From Pseudomonas sp. 8AS (GTDB lineage: Bacteria > Pseudomonadota > Gammaproteobacteria > Pseudomonadales > Pseudomonadaceae): 64,000 nt of DNA. Location: positions 1,386,524-1,450,523 of the forward strand of contig NZ_LR733406.1 of the NCBI RefSeq assembly GCF_902506505.1, given 5' to 3'. The notes beneath the pieces are model-generated. The model searched no databases, was not told the origin of the DNA, and saw only the letters and a list, made by a program, of their open reading frames with translations. The translations under genes were made by a program, and so were the position numbers. This document shows positions 45,733 to 54,843 of the stretch, piece by piece; within the stretch, counting starts at the first letter, position 1, and each line of letters starts with the position of its first letter.

Positions 45733-46479
45733 TCAGAACGTCTTGCTGACGCTGGCCACGGCGGTAGCGCTGCACAGGTCGTCGTAGCCGCTGAAGCTGG
45801 CGCACTCGGCGTCGGACAGGTCGGTGTCGATGTAGCTCAGGCCCCAGGTGGCGCCAAGCAGGTCGCGAGTCAGCTTGACCTCCCAGTTGCCGTAGTCCTG
45901 TTCGGCCTTGCTGTAGTCGGCGTTGAAGAACACGTCGTCCTTGTAGTCGACGTTCTCGTAGCGCAGCTCCAGGCCGATCTCCAGCGGCAGCTGGGTGCGA
46001 TAGCCGAGGTAAGTGTTGAAGTAGTCCTCGTCGGTGCCGACCGCGTGCTTGCCGCCGATGAAGAAGCCGTAGGCCTCCAGGGTCATATAGAAATCACCGC
46101 CGTTGAACTGGCTTTCACCCGGGTAGCTGTACTTGTTGTAGTAGGCGTCCAGGCTGATGGCATCGGTGATCTGCCAGTAGTAGCCGGCGTAGTAGTCGAT
46201 TTCCTGGCGGGTTCCGTAGTCATCGTCGTTTTCCCAGTCATGGCCGTACTCGACGTTGCTGGTCCACACCCCGGCATACAGGCCGCTGACGTGACTGAGC
46301 ATGACATCGAGCTGGGCGGCGGGGTCGCCCAGGGTCTGCGAGATGCCGCTGGAGCGGTAGTCGCTGCTCAGCATGGGGGTGACGACCAGGGAGAACTGCT
46401 CGTTGAGTTCGATGGCGGCGGCCTGCAGGCTGCAGGTCAGGGCGGTGATGGCGAGCGTGAGGTGCTGATAGGTACGCAT
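45733..46479 (-). CDS. TorF-family putative outer-membrane porin
   Basis: The 248-residue protein has a signal peptide (ending LQAAAIE), alternating beta strands rich in Tyr, Asp and Gly (DYYAGYYWQITDAISLDAYYN, GGDFYMTLEAYGFFIGG), and a C-terminal aromatic residue (ASVSKTF) typical of outer-membrane barrels. The start FSLVVTPMLSSDYRSSGISQT is the conserved TorF/TIGR02001 motif. Its cargo is unknown. It is upstream of nothing on its strand but follows the amidohydrolase gene by 108 bases, so the two may be cotranscribed. Confidence 0.87.
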   Translation of the reverse strand: MRTYQHLTLAITALTCSLQAAAIELNEQFSLVVTPMLSSDYRSSGISQTLGDPAAQLDVMLSHVSGLYAGVWTSNVEYGHDWENDDDYGTRQEIDYYAGYYWQITDAISLDAYYNKYSYPGESQFNGGDFYMTLEAYGFFIGGKHAVGTDEDYFNTYLGYRTQLPLEIGLELRYENVDYKDDVFFNADYSKAEQDYGNWEVKLTRDLLGATWGLSYIDTDLSDAECASFSGYDDLCSATAVASVSKTF

Positions 46480-46587
46480 GGGGTGGACCCTGTAGTTGTG
46501 ATTATCGGGTTTGCAGCTGGTGCCGGGCCGCAGCCGGCCGCTGCGCGCTGAGATCAGGCGCAGGGCAGGCGAGCGGCGGGGCAGGCG

Positions 46588-48354
46588 TTATTGCGCCTGG
46601 GCGACGTCTGGCGTGGCGGCTGCCTGGTACACCGGCTGGCCGGCGAAGTAGGTGGTCAGCACCTGGGTGTCGAACAGCTCGGCGTCGCTGACCTTGAACA
46701 CGTCGCGGTCCAGCACGATCAGGTCGGCCTGCTTGCCGGGGGCCAGCGAGCCGATCTGCTGCTCCAGGCGCAGGGCCTTGGCGGCATTGAGGGTGTAGGC
46801 CTGGAACATGGTCTCGCGGTCGATGCTCTCGGCGCTGTTCAGCACCCCGAGCGGGCCGCTGCGGGTGCTGGCCTGGGCGATGGCGTTCCACGGGTTGGGG
46901 CTGGATACCGGCCAGTCGCTGGCCCCGGCGATGGTGGCGCCGGCCTTGTGCAGCGAGCGGGCCGGGTACTGGTAGCGGTAGGTGTAGGCGCTGACGTAGG
47001 GCTTGACCAACTCCTCGGTGTAGCTTTCCGCGGTGGCCCACAGCAGCTGCATGGAGGCGATCACGCCGAGCTGCTTGAAGCGCGGGAACTCCTTGGGGTT
47101 GACCAGTTGCAGGTGGCTGATGCTGTGCGGCACCGGAGTCGGCTTGAGCGCGCGGGCATATTCGAAGGCATTCAGCGATTCGCGCACGGCACGGTCGCCC
47201 ACCGCATGGATGTGCGCGATCCAGCCCTGCTGTTCGATGGCGGCCACCAGCTTGCCGAAGTTCTGCGGGTCGATCAGCAGCTGGCCCTGCTTGTGGCTGT
47301 TGGTGTAGGGGTCGATCACTGCGGCGGTCTGCCCCGGGAACTCGAGCACGCCATCGGCGAAGATCTTGATGCCGGGGAAGCTCAGGTTCGGCACGCCGTG
47401 GAACTGCTGCATGACCTTGGCCTGCACTTTGAGGTCGTCCGGCTTGCTCTGCGGGTGAGCGAGCAGCAGGGCGGCGACGTGCACGTTCAGCTCGCCCTTC
47501 TCGGCCAGCTGGCGGTACAGCGGCAGCACGCCGAGGTCCTTCTCGGTGGGGCGCATCTCGAACAGCGACTGCTCGCCGCCGCCGTTGGCCGCGGCATCCA
47601 TCCAGGCGGTGACGCCCACTTCCAGGTTGATCCGCACCGCCTCGCGGGTGGCCTTCAGCATCAGCTCGTGGGAGGGTTTGGGCAGCTTGCCGCGCACCCG
47701 GTCCCAGCCGTTTTCACTGAGGAAGCCGGTGGGCGTCAGATCGCTCTCGTGTTCGATGTAGCCGGCTTCCTTGGCGTCCAGGCCCTTGACCAGCGCGGCG
47801 TCGATGCCGACGCGGCGCAGCATGGCCTGGTTGGCCCAGCCGGTGTGGCCGTCGATGCCGCTCAGCACCAGCGGCTGCTCGGCCCAGCGGCCCTGGTTGA
47901 AGCGCTTGGCCAGCGCGCGGCTGTCCTTCCAGTAGGCCGAGCTGACGCCGTCGATGACGATGATGTCGTCCAGGCGCGCGGTGCCGGCCGCATCCTGCTC
48001 GACTATCCACTGTTCCAGCTCGGCCAGCGGCTTGACCTCGTCGTACAGATTGGCCCGCAGGCTGGCCAGGGCGCCCATCACCGGATGGCTGTGGGTGTCG
48101 ATCATGCCGGGCATCAGCACCTTGCCGGCCAGGTCGACGCGCCGGGTGTCGGCATCGGCCAGGGCCAGGATGGCCTTGTCGCTGCCGACCCGGAGGATCT
48201 TGCCGTTTTCCACCGCCACGGCCTGGGCGCGTGGCTGGCCGGATTCGGCGGTGAACACCTGGCCGTTGAACAGCACCAGGTCGGCCGCCGCCATGGCTTC
48301 CATCGAGGAAAAAGCGACAGCGCTTGCCAGCAGGCTCGGGATAAACCTTTTCAT
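46588..48354 (-). CDS. Exported amidohydrolase (YtcJ-like)
   Basis: The 588-residue enzyme has a signal peptide (MKRFIPSLLASAVAFSSMEAMAA) and the amidohydrolase-3 fold: VDLAGKVLMPGMIDTHSHP with the metal-binding HxH, WIAHIHAVGDRAVRESLNAFE, and GASDWPVSSPNPW with the metal-site Asp, followed by SIDRETMFQAYTLNAAKALR. The family includes N-substituted formamide deformylases; the periplasmic substrate is unknown. AAGGGG precedes the ATG. It is divergent from a LysR gene with 106 bases between. Confidence 0.9.
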   Translation of the reverse strand: MKRFIPSLLASAVAFSSMEAMAAADLVLFNGQVFTAESGQPRAQAVAVENGKILRVGSDKAILALADADTRRVDLAGKVLMPGMIDTHSHPVMGALASLRANLYDEVKPLAELEQWIVEQDAAGTARLDDIIVIDGVSSAYWKDSRALAKRFNQGRWAEQPLVLSGIDGHTGWANQAMLRRVGIDAALVKGLDAKEAGYIEHESDLTPTGFLSENGWDRVRGKLPKPSHELMLKATREAVRINLEVGVTAWMDAAANGGGEQSLFEMRPTEKDLGVLPLYRQLAEKGELNVHVAALLLAHPQSKPDDLKVQAKVMQQFHGVPNLSFPGIKIFADGVLEFPGQTAAVIDPYTNSHKQGQLLIDPQNFGKLVAAIEQQGWIAHIHAVGDRAVRESLNAFEYARALKPTPVPHSISHLQLVNPKEFPRFKQLGVIASMQLLWATAESYTEELVKPYVSAYTYRYQYPARSLHKAGATIAGASDWPVSSPNPWNAIAQASTRSGPLGVLNSAESIDRETMFQAYTLNAAKALRLEQQIGSLAPGKQADLIVLDRDVFKVSDAELFDTQVLTTYFAGQPVYQAAATPDVAQAQ

Positions 48355-48427
48355 GTGTGCCCCTTGTTTTTATTGGACTGCAGGCGAGACTAGCGACTGC
48401 AGTGCGGGGCCAGAACGCCCAGGCCGT

Positions 48428-48442
48428 GCAAAACCCTTTTGC
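48428..48442. promoter_or_regulatory. Candidate LysR operator
   Basis: A perfect 15-bp inverted repeat GCAAAACCCTTTTGC lies in the divergent region between the amidohydrolase and LysR genes, 18 bases before the LysR start. LysR regulators usually bind such partly palindromic T-N11-A sites between divergent genes. Confidence 0.55.
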
Positions 48443-48460
48443 CTGATGGGAATAGATCCG

Positions 48461-49378
48461 ATGGACAAGCTCGGTGCCCTGAACATGTTTGTCGCCACGG
48501 CCGAGTACGGCAGTTTCAGCCGCGCCGCCGAGCAGCTGGGCAAGACGCCCTCGGCCCTGACCAAGGCGGTCAGCCACCTGGAGGCCGAGCTCGGTGCGCG
48601 CCTGTTCGAGCGCAGCACCCGGCGCACGGTGCTCACCGAGGCCGGGCGGGTCTACCTGGAAACCGCGCGCCAGGTGCTGCAGCGCCTGCACGAGGTGGGC
48701 GAGGAGATCGGCCAGCTGCAGCACGGCCTGTATGGCAACCTGCGCATCACCGCGCCGCTGGCCTTCGGCCGCGCCTTCCTCGACGAGGTCTGTGCCGGCT
48801 TCCTCACCCAGTACCCGCAGATCAAGCTGCGCATCGACCTGTGCGATGCCTTCGTCGATCTGCTGGAGAGCGGCTACGACCTGGCCCTGCGCGAGGGCCG
48901 CAGCGATCTGCCGGGCCTGATCGCCCGGGTGGTCGGGCAGAACCGCATCGCCCTCTGCGCCAGCCCCGCCTACCTGGCGCGGCGGCCGCAGCCGCTGGCC
49001 CCGGACAGCATCGAGGCGCACGACTGGCTGGTCTACCAGCACCCGGCGCTGGACCGAGGCCTCTGGTGGGTGGAACGCGAGGGCCGGCGCATCGGCCTGC
49101 CGCAGCCGCGCCAGCCGCGCCTGGAAAGCGACAACTACGACCTGCTGCTGGCCGCGGCCCTGGCCGGCGGTGGCGTGCTGCACACGCCGCTGTGGAGCGC
49201 CGCGCCCTACCTGGCCGATGGCCGCCTGGTGCAGTTGATGAGCGACTACCAGATCGACCCGGACGCCTTCGGCCCGCACATCCTCGCGGTCTACCCGAGC
49301 CACCGCCGCGCCACGGCCAAGGTGGTGGCCTTCATCGACTACCTGCAGGCGTTTCTCGGCGCGCGCGGCATCGCTTGA
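48461..49378 (+). CDS. LysR-family transcriptional regulator
   Basis: The 305-residue regulator has the winged helix at residues 1-60 (FVATAEYGSFSRAAEQLGKT) and a substrate-binding domain of the group with YGNLRITAPLAFGRAFLDEV. An in-frame ATG at 48446 is possible, but the one at 48461 gives the typical LysR N-terminus MDKLGALNMFV. It is divergent from the amidohydrolase gene and likely controls it and the TorF gene through the palindrome between them. Confidence 0.9.
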   Translation: MDKLGALNMFVATAEYGSFSRAAEQLGKTPSALTKAVSHLEAELGARLFERSTRRTVLTEAGRVYLETARQVLQRLHEVGEEIGQLQHGLYGNLRITAPLAFGRAFLDEVCAGFLTQYPQIKLRIDLCDAFVDLLESGYDLALREGRSDLPGLIARVVGQNRIALCASPAYLARRPQPLAPDSIEAHDWLVYQHPALDRGLWWVEREGRRIGLPQPRQPRLESDNYDLLLAAALAGGGVLHTPLWSAAPYLADGRLVQLMSDYQIDPDAFGPHILAVYPSHRRATAKVVAFIDYLQAFLGARGIA

Positions 49379-49504
49379 GGGCGCTGGCCGATTGGGTCAA
49401 TGCCACCGAGCGCTTGGGTCATTGAGCTCGTTTCAGGCGCTGCCTAACCTGCTTGGTGTTCTGCTTGATCGTACCCGGCTCCAATAAAAACAAGAGAGCG
49501 TCCG

Positions 49505-51145
49505 ATGTCCGAACAACTGCCCCTGCAACGCTTCAATCACTGGCTGGCCGAACAGCCTGATCGCGTCTGGCTGCGCCAGCCGGTCAACGGCCAGTGGCAT
49601 GACTTCACCTGGCGCCAGGTCGACGAGCAGGCTCGGCGCCTGGCCAGCGCCTTGCTGGCCCTGGGCTGCGTGGCCGGCGAGCGGGTCGCGCTGCTGGCGA
49701 AGAACTGCGCCGAGTGGTTTATCAGCGATATCGCCCTGCAAATGGCCGGGCTGGTCAGCGTGCCGCTGTACCCGCTGCAGGCGCCGGAGCAGATCGCCTA
49801 TGTGCTGGAGCATGCCGGCTGCAAGGTGATCCTGGTTGGCAAGCTGGACGATCCGGACAAGCTGGCCGGCGGCATCGGCGCGCACATCACGCGCATCGCC
49901 ATGCCCTATCCGACCATGGCCGCGGCCCATGACTGGCACAGCCTGCTGGCCCGCCATGAGCCGCTGCAGGGCACCCGCGCGCAACAGCCCGACGAGCTGC
50001 TGTCGATCCTCTACACCTCGGGCACCACCGGCCTGCCCAAGGGCGTGATGCTCTCGGCGCTGGCCATGGCCTTTTCCGGTGCCCATGCCACCGCCGAGCT
50101 GGGCATCGGCCCGCGCGACCAGTTCTTCTCCTACCTGCCGTTGTCCCATGCGGCCGAGCGTTTCCTGGTCGAATTCAACAGCCTGTACGGCGGAGCGCCG
50201 GTAGCCTTCGTCGAGTCGCTGGCGACCTTCGCCAGCGACCTGCGTCACATCCGCCCGACCGTGTTCTTCTCCGTGCCGCGCCTGTGGACGCGCTTCCAGC
50301 AGGGCGTGCTGGAGAAACTGCCGGCGGCGAAACTCGAGCGACTGCTGGGCATTCCGCTGCTCGGCGCGCTGCTGGCGCGCAAGATCCGCCGCGGGCTGGG
50401 CCTGGACCGGGCGCGCATTCTGGTATCGGGGGCGGCGGCCATCTCCACCGGCCTCTTGCAGTGGTACCGGCGCCTGGGGCTGAACATCTGCGAGGGCTAC
50501 GGCATGACCGAGCACTTCGCCTACGGTTGCTTCAACCGTCCCGGGCAGGTGCGCCTGGGCACGGTGGGGCGGCCGATGCCGGGGCTGGAGGTGCGCATCG
50601 ACGACAGCGGCGAGATCCTCCTGCGCAGCGTGACCCTGATGCAGGGCTACTACCGCGACCCGCAGAAGACCGCCGAGACCCTCAGGGATGGCTGGCTGCA
50701 CACCGGCGACAAGGGCCAGCTGGATGCCGACGGCTATCTGCGCATCACCGGGCGGGTCAAGGACATCTTCAAGACCAGCAAGGGCAAGTACGTGGCGCCG
50801 GCGCCGATCGAGGGCGAGATCGCCAAGAGCAACTGGGTCGAGCAGGTCTGCCTGATGGGCAGCAACCTCGACCAGCCGCTGGCGCTGATCGAGCTGTCGC
50901 CCGCCGCGCGCCAGCAGCCCGAGGCGCAGGTTGGTGCCGACCTGCAGCGTGACCTGGCGGCACTCAACGGGCGCCTGGAACCGCACGAACGGATCAGCCA
51001 CTTGGTCCTGGTACGCGAGCCGTGGACGGTGGACAACGGCTGCATGACGCCGACCATGAAGATCCGCCGCAACGTCCTGGAAAGCCGCTACGCCGAGCTG
51101 ATCGCCAGCCTGCCGGCGCGCCAGCCGCTGGTCTGGGAAGAGTAA
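49505..51145 (+). CDS. AMP-binding acyl-CoA synthetase
   Basis: The 546-residue enzyme belongs to the long-chain acyl-CoA synthetase-like group of the ANL superfamily: P-loop ILYTSGTTGLPKGVMLS, the A5 motif EGYGMTEHF, and A7-A8 GWLHTGDKGQ...DGYLRITGRVKDIFKTSKGKYVAP with the ATP-binding Asp and Arg and the final catalytic Lys region KIRRNVLE. It activates a carboxylic acid to acyl-AMP and acyl-CoA; the chain length is not predictable. It is followed by a CaiB-family gene 47 bases on, and the pair may form a two-step pathway. Confidence 0.9.
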   Translation: MSEQLPLQRFNHWLAEQPDRVWLRQPVNGQWHDFTWRQVDEQARRLASALLALGCVAGERVALLAKNCAEWFISDIALQMAGLVSVPLYPLQAPEQIAYVLEHAGCKVILVGKLDDPDKLAGGIGAHITRIAMPYPTMAAAHDWHSLLARHEPLQGTRAQQPDELLSILYTSGTTGLPKGVMLSALAMAFSGAHATAELGIGPRDQFFSYLPLSHAAERFLVEFNSLYGGAPVAFVESLATFASDLRHIRPTVFFSVPRLWTRFQQGVLEKLPAAKLERLLGIPLLGALLARKIRRGLGLDRARILVSGAAAISTGLLQWYRRLGLNICEGYGMTEHFAYGCFNRPGQVRLGTVGRPMPGLEVRIDDSGEILLRSVTLMQGYYRDPQKTAETLRDGWLHTGDKGQLDADGYLRITGRVKDIFKTSKGKYVAPAPIEGEIAKSNWVEQVCLMGSNLDQPLALIELSPAARQQPEAQVGADLQRDLAALNGRLEPHERISHLVLVREPWTVDNGCMTPTMKIRRNVLESRYAELIASLPARQPLVWEE

Positions 51146-51191
51146 TAGTCAGCCAGCCGGGCAGGGTGCCCGGCGCACACGAGGTTTATCC

Positions 51192-52373
51192 ATGAAAGGC
51201 CCGTTGTCTTCGCTCAAGGTTCTCGACTTTTCCACCCTGCTGCCGGGGCCGTTCGCCTCGCTGCTGCTGGCCGACATGGGCGCCGAGGTGCTGCGCATCG
51301 AGTCGCCGACGCGGGTGGACCTGGTCCGGCTGCTGCCGCCCTTCGATGGCGACAGCAGCACCAGCCACGCCTACCTCAACCGCAACAAGCGCTCGCTGGC
51401 CCTCGACCTGAAAAATCCCGCGGCGCTGGCGGTGGTGCAGCGGCTGGTGGCCGAGTACGACATCGTCCTGGAGCAGTTCCGCCCCGGAGTGATGGACAAG
51501 CTCGGCCTCGGTTATGAAGCGCTGAAGGCAATCAACCCGCGGCTGATTTACGTGTCCATCACCGGCTACGGCCAGAGCGGGCCGTACCGGGACCGCGCCG
51601 GGCACGACCTCAACTACCTGGCCCTGAGCGGCCTGGCCAGCTACACCGGGCGCCGCGACACCGGCCCGCTGCCGCTTGGCGTGCAGGTGGCGGATATCGC
51701 CGGCGGCTCGCTGCACGGGGTGATCGGCCTGCTCGCCGCGGTCATCGCCCGCCAGGGCACGGGGCAGGGCCAGCACGTGGACATCAGCATGACCGACTGC
51801 GCCTTCAGCCTGCACGCCATGGCCGGCGCCGGCTACCTGGGCGCCGGGGTGGAACCGGCGATGGAGAACCAGGCGCTGAATGGCGGCAGCTTCTACGACT
51901 ACTACCGCACCCGCGATGGCCGCTGGCTGTCGGTGGGCAGCCTGGAGCCGCAGTTCATGCAGCAGTTCTGCGCCGTCATCGGCCGCCCGGAGCTGGCCGG
52001 GCGCGGCCTGTCGCCCAAGCCGGAGGAGCAGAAGGCGCTCAAGCGCGAGATCGAGATCGAGATCGAGAAGCACGAGCTGGCCGAGTGGCAGCAGCGCTTC
52101 GCCGCGGTGGATGCCTGCGTCGAGCCACTGCTGAACCTGTCCGAGGCGGTCGAGCACCCGCAGCTGCAGGCGCGCGGCCTGGTCACCGAGGTGCCGCGCG
52201 CGGGCAAACCGGCACAGCGGCAGATCGCCTGCCCGATCAAGTTCTCGGCGGGACTGGAGGCGCCGCGCCACACCGGCGCGGCGGTGGGCGCACACAGCCT
52301 GGAGGTGCTGCGCGAGCTGGGCTTCGACGACGAGCAGATCGCCGCGCTAAAGGCGCAGAAGGTGTTGGGCTGA
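51192..52373 (+). CDS. CaiB/BaiF-family acyl-CoA racemase or transferase (AMACR-like)
   Basis: The 393-residue enzyme is in the family III CoA-transferase fold. It has RAGHDLNYLALSG with His138 and, 30 residues later, Asp168 in VADIAGGSL, the same spacing as the His126/Asp156 acid-base pair of alpha-methylacyl-CoA racemase (from memory). This favours racemisation of 2-methyl-branched acyl-CoA over simple CoA transfer, although the family is mixed. It lies directly after the acyl-CoA synthetase gene, consistent with branched fatty acid breakdown. Confidence 0.85.
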   Translation: MKGPLSSLKVLDFSTLLPGPFASLLLADMGAEVLRIESPTRVDLVRLLPPFDGDSSTSHAYLNRNKRSLALDLKNPAALAVVQRLVAEYDIVLEQFRPGVMDKLGLGYEALKAINPRLIYVSITGYGQSGPYRDRAGHDLNYLALSGLASYTGRRDTGPLPLGVQVADIAGGSLHGVIGLLAAVIARQGTGQGQHVDISMTDCAFSLHAMAGAGYLGAGVEPAMENQALNGGSFYDYYRTRDGRWLSVGSLEPQFMQQFCAVIGRPELAGRGLSPKPEEQKALKREIEIEIEKHELAEWQQRFAAVDACVEPLLNLSEAVEHPQLQARGLVTEVPRAGKPAQRQIACPIKFSAGLEAPRHTGAAVGAHSLEVLRELGFDDEQIAALKAQKVLG

Positions 52374-52377
52374 GGCC

Positions 52378-52872
52378 TTATTCGACCCGCTGTTCGCCGC
52401 TGAACACCAGGGTCGCCCGGCAGCGCCGGCAGAAATAGCGGCGGCCCTGGCGCACCAGGCTGTGGCGCTGGGCGGAGAAGGGGAACTCGCCGTTCGGGCA
52501 CTGGCATTGGTAAAGGTAGCGGGTGCTCTTGCGCCGGCTGACGGCATAGCTGTGGCAGCGATCCGGCGGCAGCTCGTAGACCCCGCGCATGATCAGCTGC
52601 CACTCCTCGCCGTGGGGCTGGATGCGCCCGCCGAACATCTGGTGGGCGACCAGGTGCGCCACTTCGTGGGCCACGGTCTGCAGGAGGAAGTGCTCGCGGT
52701 TTTCCGTGTACAGCTTGGGGTTGAAGCGCAGCAAGTTTTCCGTGAGGTGGGCCACGCCGGCCTTCTGCCCGCGCAGTTTGAAGCTGACCTCGGGGCGGGG
52801 GAAGCGGCGCTTGAAGAAGTCCTCGGCCTGCCGGTAGCAGGCCTCGACGCGGGCGTGGATGAGTTCGGGCAT
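52378..52872 (-). CDS. sprT: SprT-like zinc metalloprotease
   Basis: The 164-residue protein has the SprT layout: HEVAH at 69-73 (zinc-binding His69 and His73, catalytic Glu70), a third ligand region HGEEWQLIM, and a C-terminal zinc ribbon with YQCQCPNGEF and YFCRRCRATL. The bacterial family is related to eukaryotic Spartan (DNA-protein crosslink repair); the bacterial role is not established. The gene is convergent with the CaiB-family gene, four bases apart. Confidence 0.9.
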   Translation of the reverse strand: MPELIHARVEACYRQAEDFFKRRFPRPEVSFKLRGQKAGVAHLTENLLRFNPKLYTENREHFLLQTVAHEVAHLVAHQMFGGRIQPHGEEWQLIMRGVYELPPDRCHSYAVSRRKSTRYLYQCQCPNGEFPFSAQRHSLVRQGRRYFCRRCRATLVFSGEQRVE

Positions 52873-53040
52873 GGCGCGATTATGCCGAAGAACCTGCCGG
52901 CGATCTGCTGCGAGTCGTCGGTAAGCGGCTATCGCTGCTTCTATGGCAGCGGATTTATTCGCGATAAACAGGCCGCTCGGAGCAGGCCGATCGCGAGTGA
53001 GTTCGCTACCACGCGGGGCGTAATGGGTAGGTCACCATGA

Positions 53041-53066
53041 AAAAGCCCGGCACTGGGCCGGGCTTG
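53041..53066 (-). terminator. Rho-independent terminator of the fumarase gene
   Basis: On the minus strand AAGCCCGGC and GCCGGGCTT pair around a CCAGT loop and run into TTTT, 18 bases after the fumarase stop codon. Confidence 0.9.
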
Positions 53067-53083
53067 GTCACTGCTGTGCGGTG

Positions 53084-54607
53084 TTACTTGATTTCCACCG
53101 CCAGGCTGTCGTGGATCTTCTTCTGCCAGATGGCCGGGCCGGTGATGTGCACCGACTCGCCCTTGGTATCGACGGCCACGGTAACCGGCATGTCCTTCAC
53201 TTCGAACTCGTAGATGGCTTCCATACCCAGTTCGGCGAAGGCCAGCACCTTGGACTTCTTGATCGCCTGGGCGACCAGGTAGGCGGCGCCACCGACGGCC
53301 ATCAGGTACACGGCCTTGTTGTCGCGGATCGCGTCGATGGCGATCGGGCCGCGCTCGGACTTGCCGATCATGCCCAGCAGGCCGGTGCTTTCCAGGATCT
53401 GCCGGGTGAACTTGTCCATCCGCGTGGCGGTGGTCGGGCCGGCCGGGCCGACCACTTCGTCGCCGACCGGATCGACCGGGCCGACGTAATAGATGAAGCG
53501 GCCTTTGAGGTCGACCGGCAGCTCTTCACCCTTGTTCAGCATGTCTACCATGCGCTTGTGCGCGGCGTCGCGGCCGGTGAGCATCTTGCCGTTGAGCAGC
53601 ACGGTCTCGCCCGGCTGCCAGCTCTGTACTTCTTCCGGGGTGATGGTGTCGAGGTTCACCCGGCGCGCGCTCGGGCCGGCTTCCCAGACGATTTCCGGGT
53701 AGGCGTCCAGCGGCGGCGGGGTCAGTTCGGCCGGGCCAGAACCGTCGAGCACGAAGTGCGCGTGACGGGTGGCGGCGCAGTTGGGGATCATGCACACCGG
53801 CAGCGAGGCGGCATGGGTCGGGTAATCCATGATCTTCACGTCGAGCACGGTGGTCAGGCCGCCGAGGCCCTGGGCACCGATGCCCAGCTGGTTGACCTTG
53901 TCGAACAGTTCGAGGCGCATTTCCTCGATCTTGTTCTGCGGGCCGCGGGCTTTGAGCTCATGGATGTCGATGGACTCCATCAGCACTTCCTTGGCCATCA
54001 CCGCGGCCTTCTCGGCAGTACCGCCGATGCCGATGCCGAGCATGCCCGGCGGGCACCAGCCGGCGCCCATCTCGGGAACGGTCTTGAGTACCCAGTCGAC
54101 GATCGAGTCGGACGGGTTGAGCATGGCCATCTTCGACTTGTTCTCGGAGCCGCCGCCTTTGGCCGCGACGTCCACTTCCACCTTGTCGCCGGGGACGATG
54201 GAGTAGTGGATCACCGCCGGGGTGTTGTCCTTGGTGTTCTTGCGGGCACCGGCCGGGTCGGCCAGGATCGAGGCGCGCAGGACGTTTTCCGGCAGGTTGT
54301 AGGCGCGGCGCACGCCCTCGTTGATCATGTCGTCGACGCTCATGGTGGCGCCATCCCAGCGCACGTCCATGCCGACGCGGACGAATACGGTGACGATGCC
54401 GGTGTCCTGGCAGATCGGCCGGTGGCCGGTGGCGCACATGCGCGAGTTGATCAGGATCTGCGCCATGGAGTCGCGCGCGGCCGGCGACTCTTCCTTCAGG
54501 TAGGCCTCATGCATGGCCTGGATGAAGTCGACGGGGTGGTAGTAGGAGATGAACTGTAGGGCGTCGGCGACGCTCTGAATCAGGTCATCCTGCTTGATCA
54601 CGGTCAT
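53084..54607 (-). CDS. fum: Class I (iron-sulfur) fumarate hydratase
   Basis: The 507-residue enzyme interconverts fumarate and malate in the TCA cycle using a [4Fe-4S] cluster. The cluster cysteines are in GHRPICQDTG (first), GAGWCPPGM (second) and MIPNCAATRH (third); KGGGSENKS is the substrate-binding segment. The length is that of two-domain class I fumarases. Transcription runs away from the diguanylate cyclase gene and ends at a strong terminator. Oxygen- and iron-sensitive, unlike FumC. Confidence 0.95.
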   Translation of the reverse strand: MTVIKQDDLIQSVADALQFISYYHPVDFIQAMHEAYLKEESPAARDSMAQILINSRMCATGHRPICQDTGIVTVFVRVGMDVRWDGATMSVDDMINEGVRRAYNLPENVLRASILADPAGARKNTKDNTPAVIHYSIVPGDKVEVDVAAKGGGSENKSKMAMLNPSDSIVDWVLKTVPEMGAGWCPPGMLGIGIGGTAEKAAVMAKEVLMESIDIHELKARGPQNKIEEMRLELFDKVNQLGIGAQGLGGLTTVLDVKIMDYPTHAASLPVCMIPNCAATRHAHFVLDGSGPAELTPPPLDAYPEIVWEAGPSARRVNLDTITPEEVQSWQPGETVLLNGKMLTGRDAAHKRMVDMLNKGEELPVDLKGRFIYYVGPVDPVGDEVVGPAGPTTATRMDKFTRQILESTGLLGMIGKSERGPIAIDAIRDNKAVYLMAVGGAAYLVAQAIKKSKVLAFAELGMEAIYEFEVKDMPVTVAVDTKGESVHITGPAIWQKKIHDSLAVEIK

Positions 54608-54843
54608 GCAAGCGCTCCTCTAATACGGGAACATCGGTAGGGAAGCGCCGGACCACGACCCGGCGCACTGCGACAAAAAAGGCGCCGAAGTATAGCGCGG
54701 CAGAGGCCTCGGGCACAGCCGCCGGTAGTCGACGCAGGTCGTATGGACGGCGGCTTTTATTCCGTTGCGCCACCCCGATCGCCCTAGGTTTTTTCTGACC
54801 GCGAAGGTAGAGTGAGGCCAGGTGCCAGTACGGGACGGAGCCC

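Noticed and set aside
46591..48393. A 600-codon plus-strand frame
   Set aside because: It is antisense to the exported amidohydrolase with clear signal peptide and metal motifs.
52895..53010. A further degenerate copy of the palindromic element between sprT and fumarase
   Set aside because: GATCTGCTGCGAGTCG resembles the end of copy C, but the internal stem and apical TTTACA palindrome are missing, so the resemblance may be chance.
54608..54843. Promoters of the divergent fumarase and cyclase genes
   Set aside because: A TATACT hexamer is present for fumarase, but no acceptable -35 at 16-18 bases; left unannotated.
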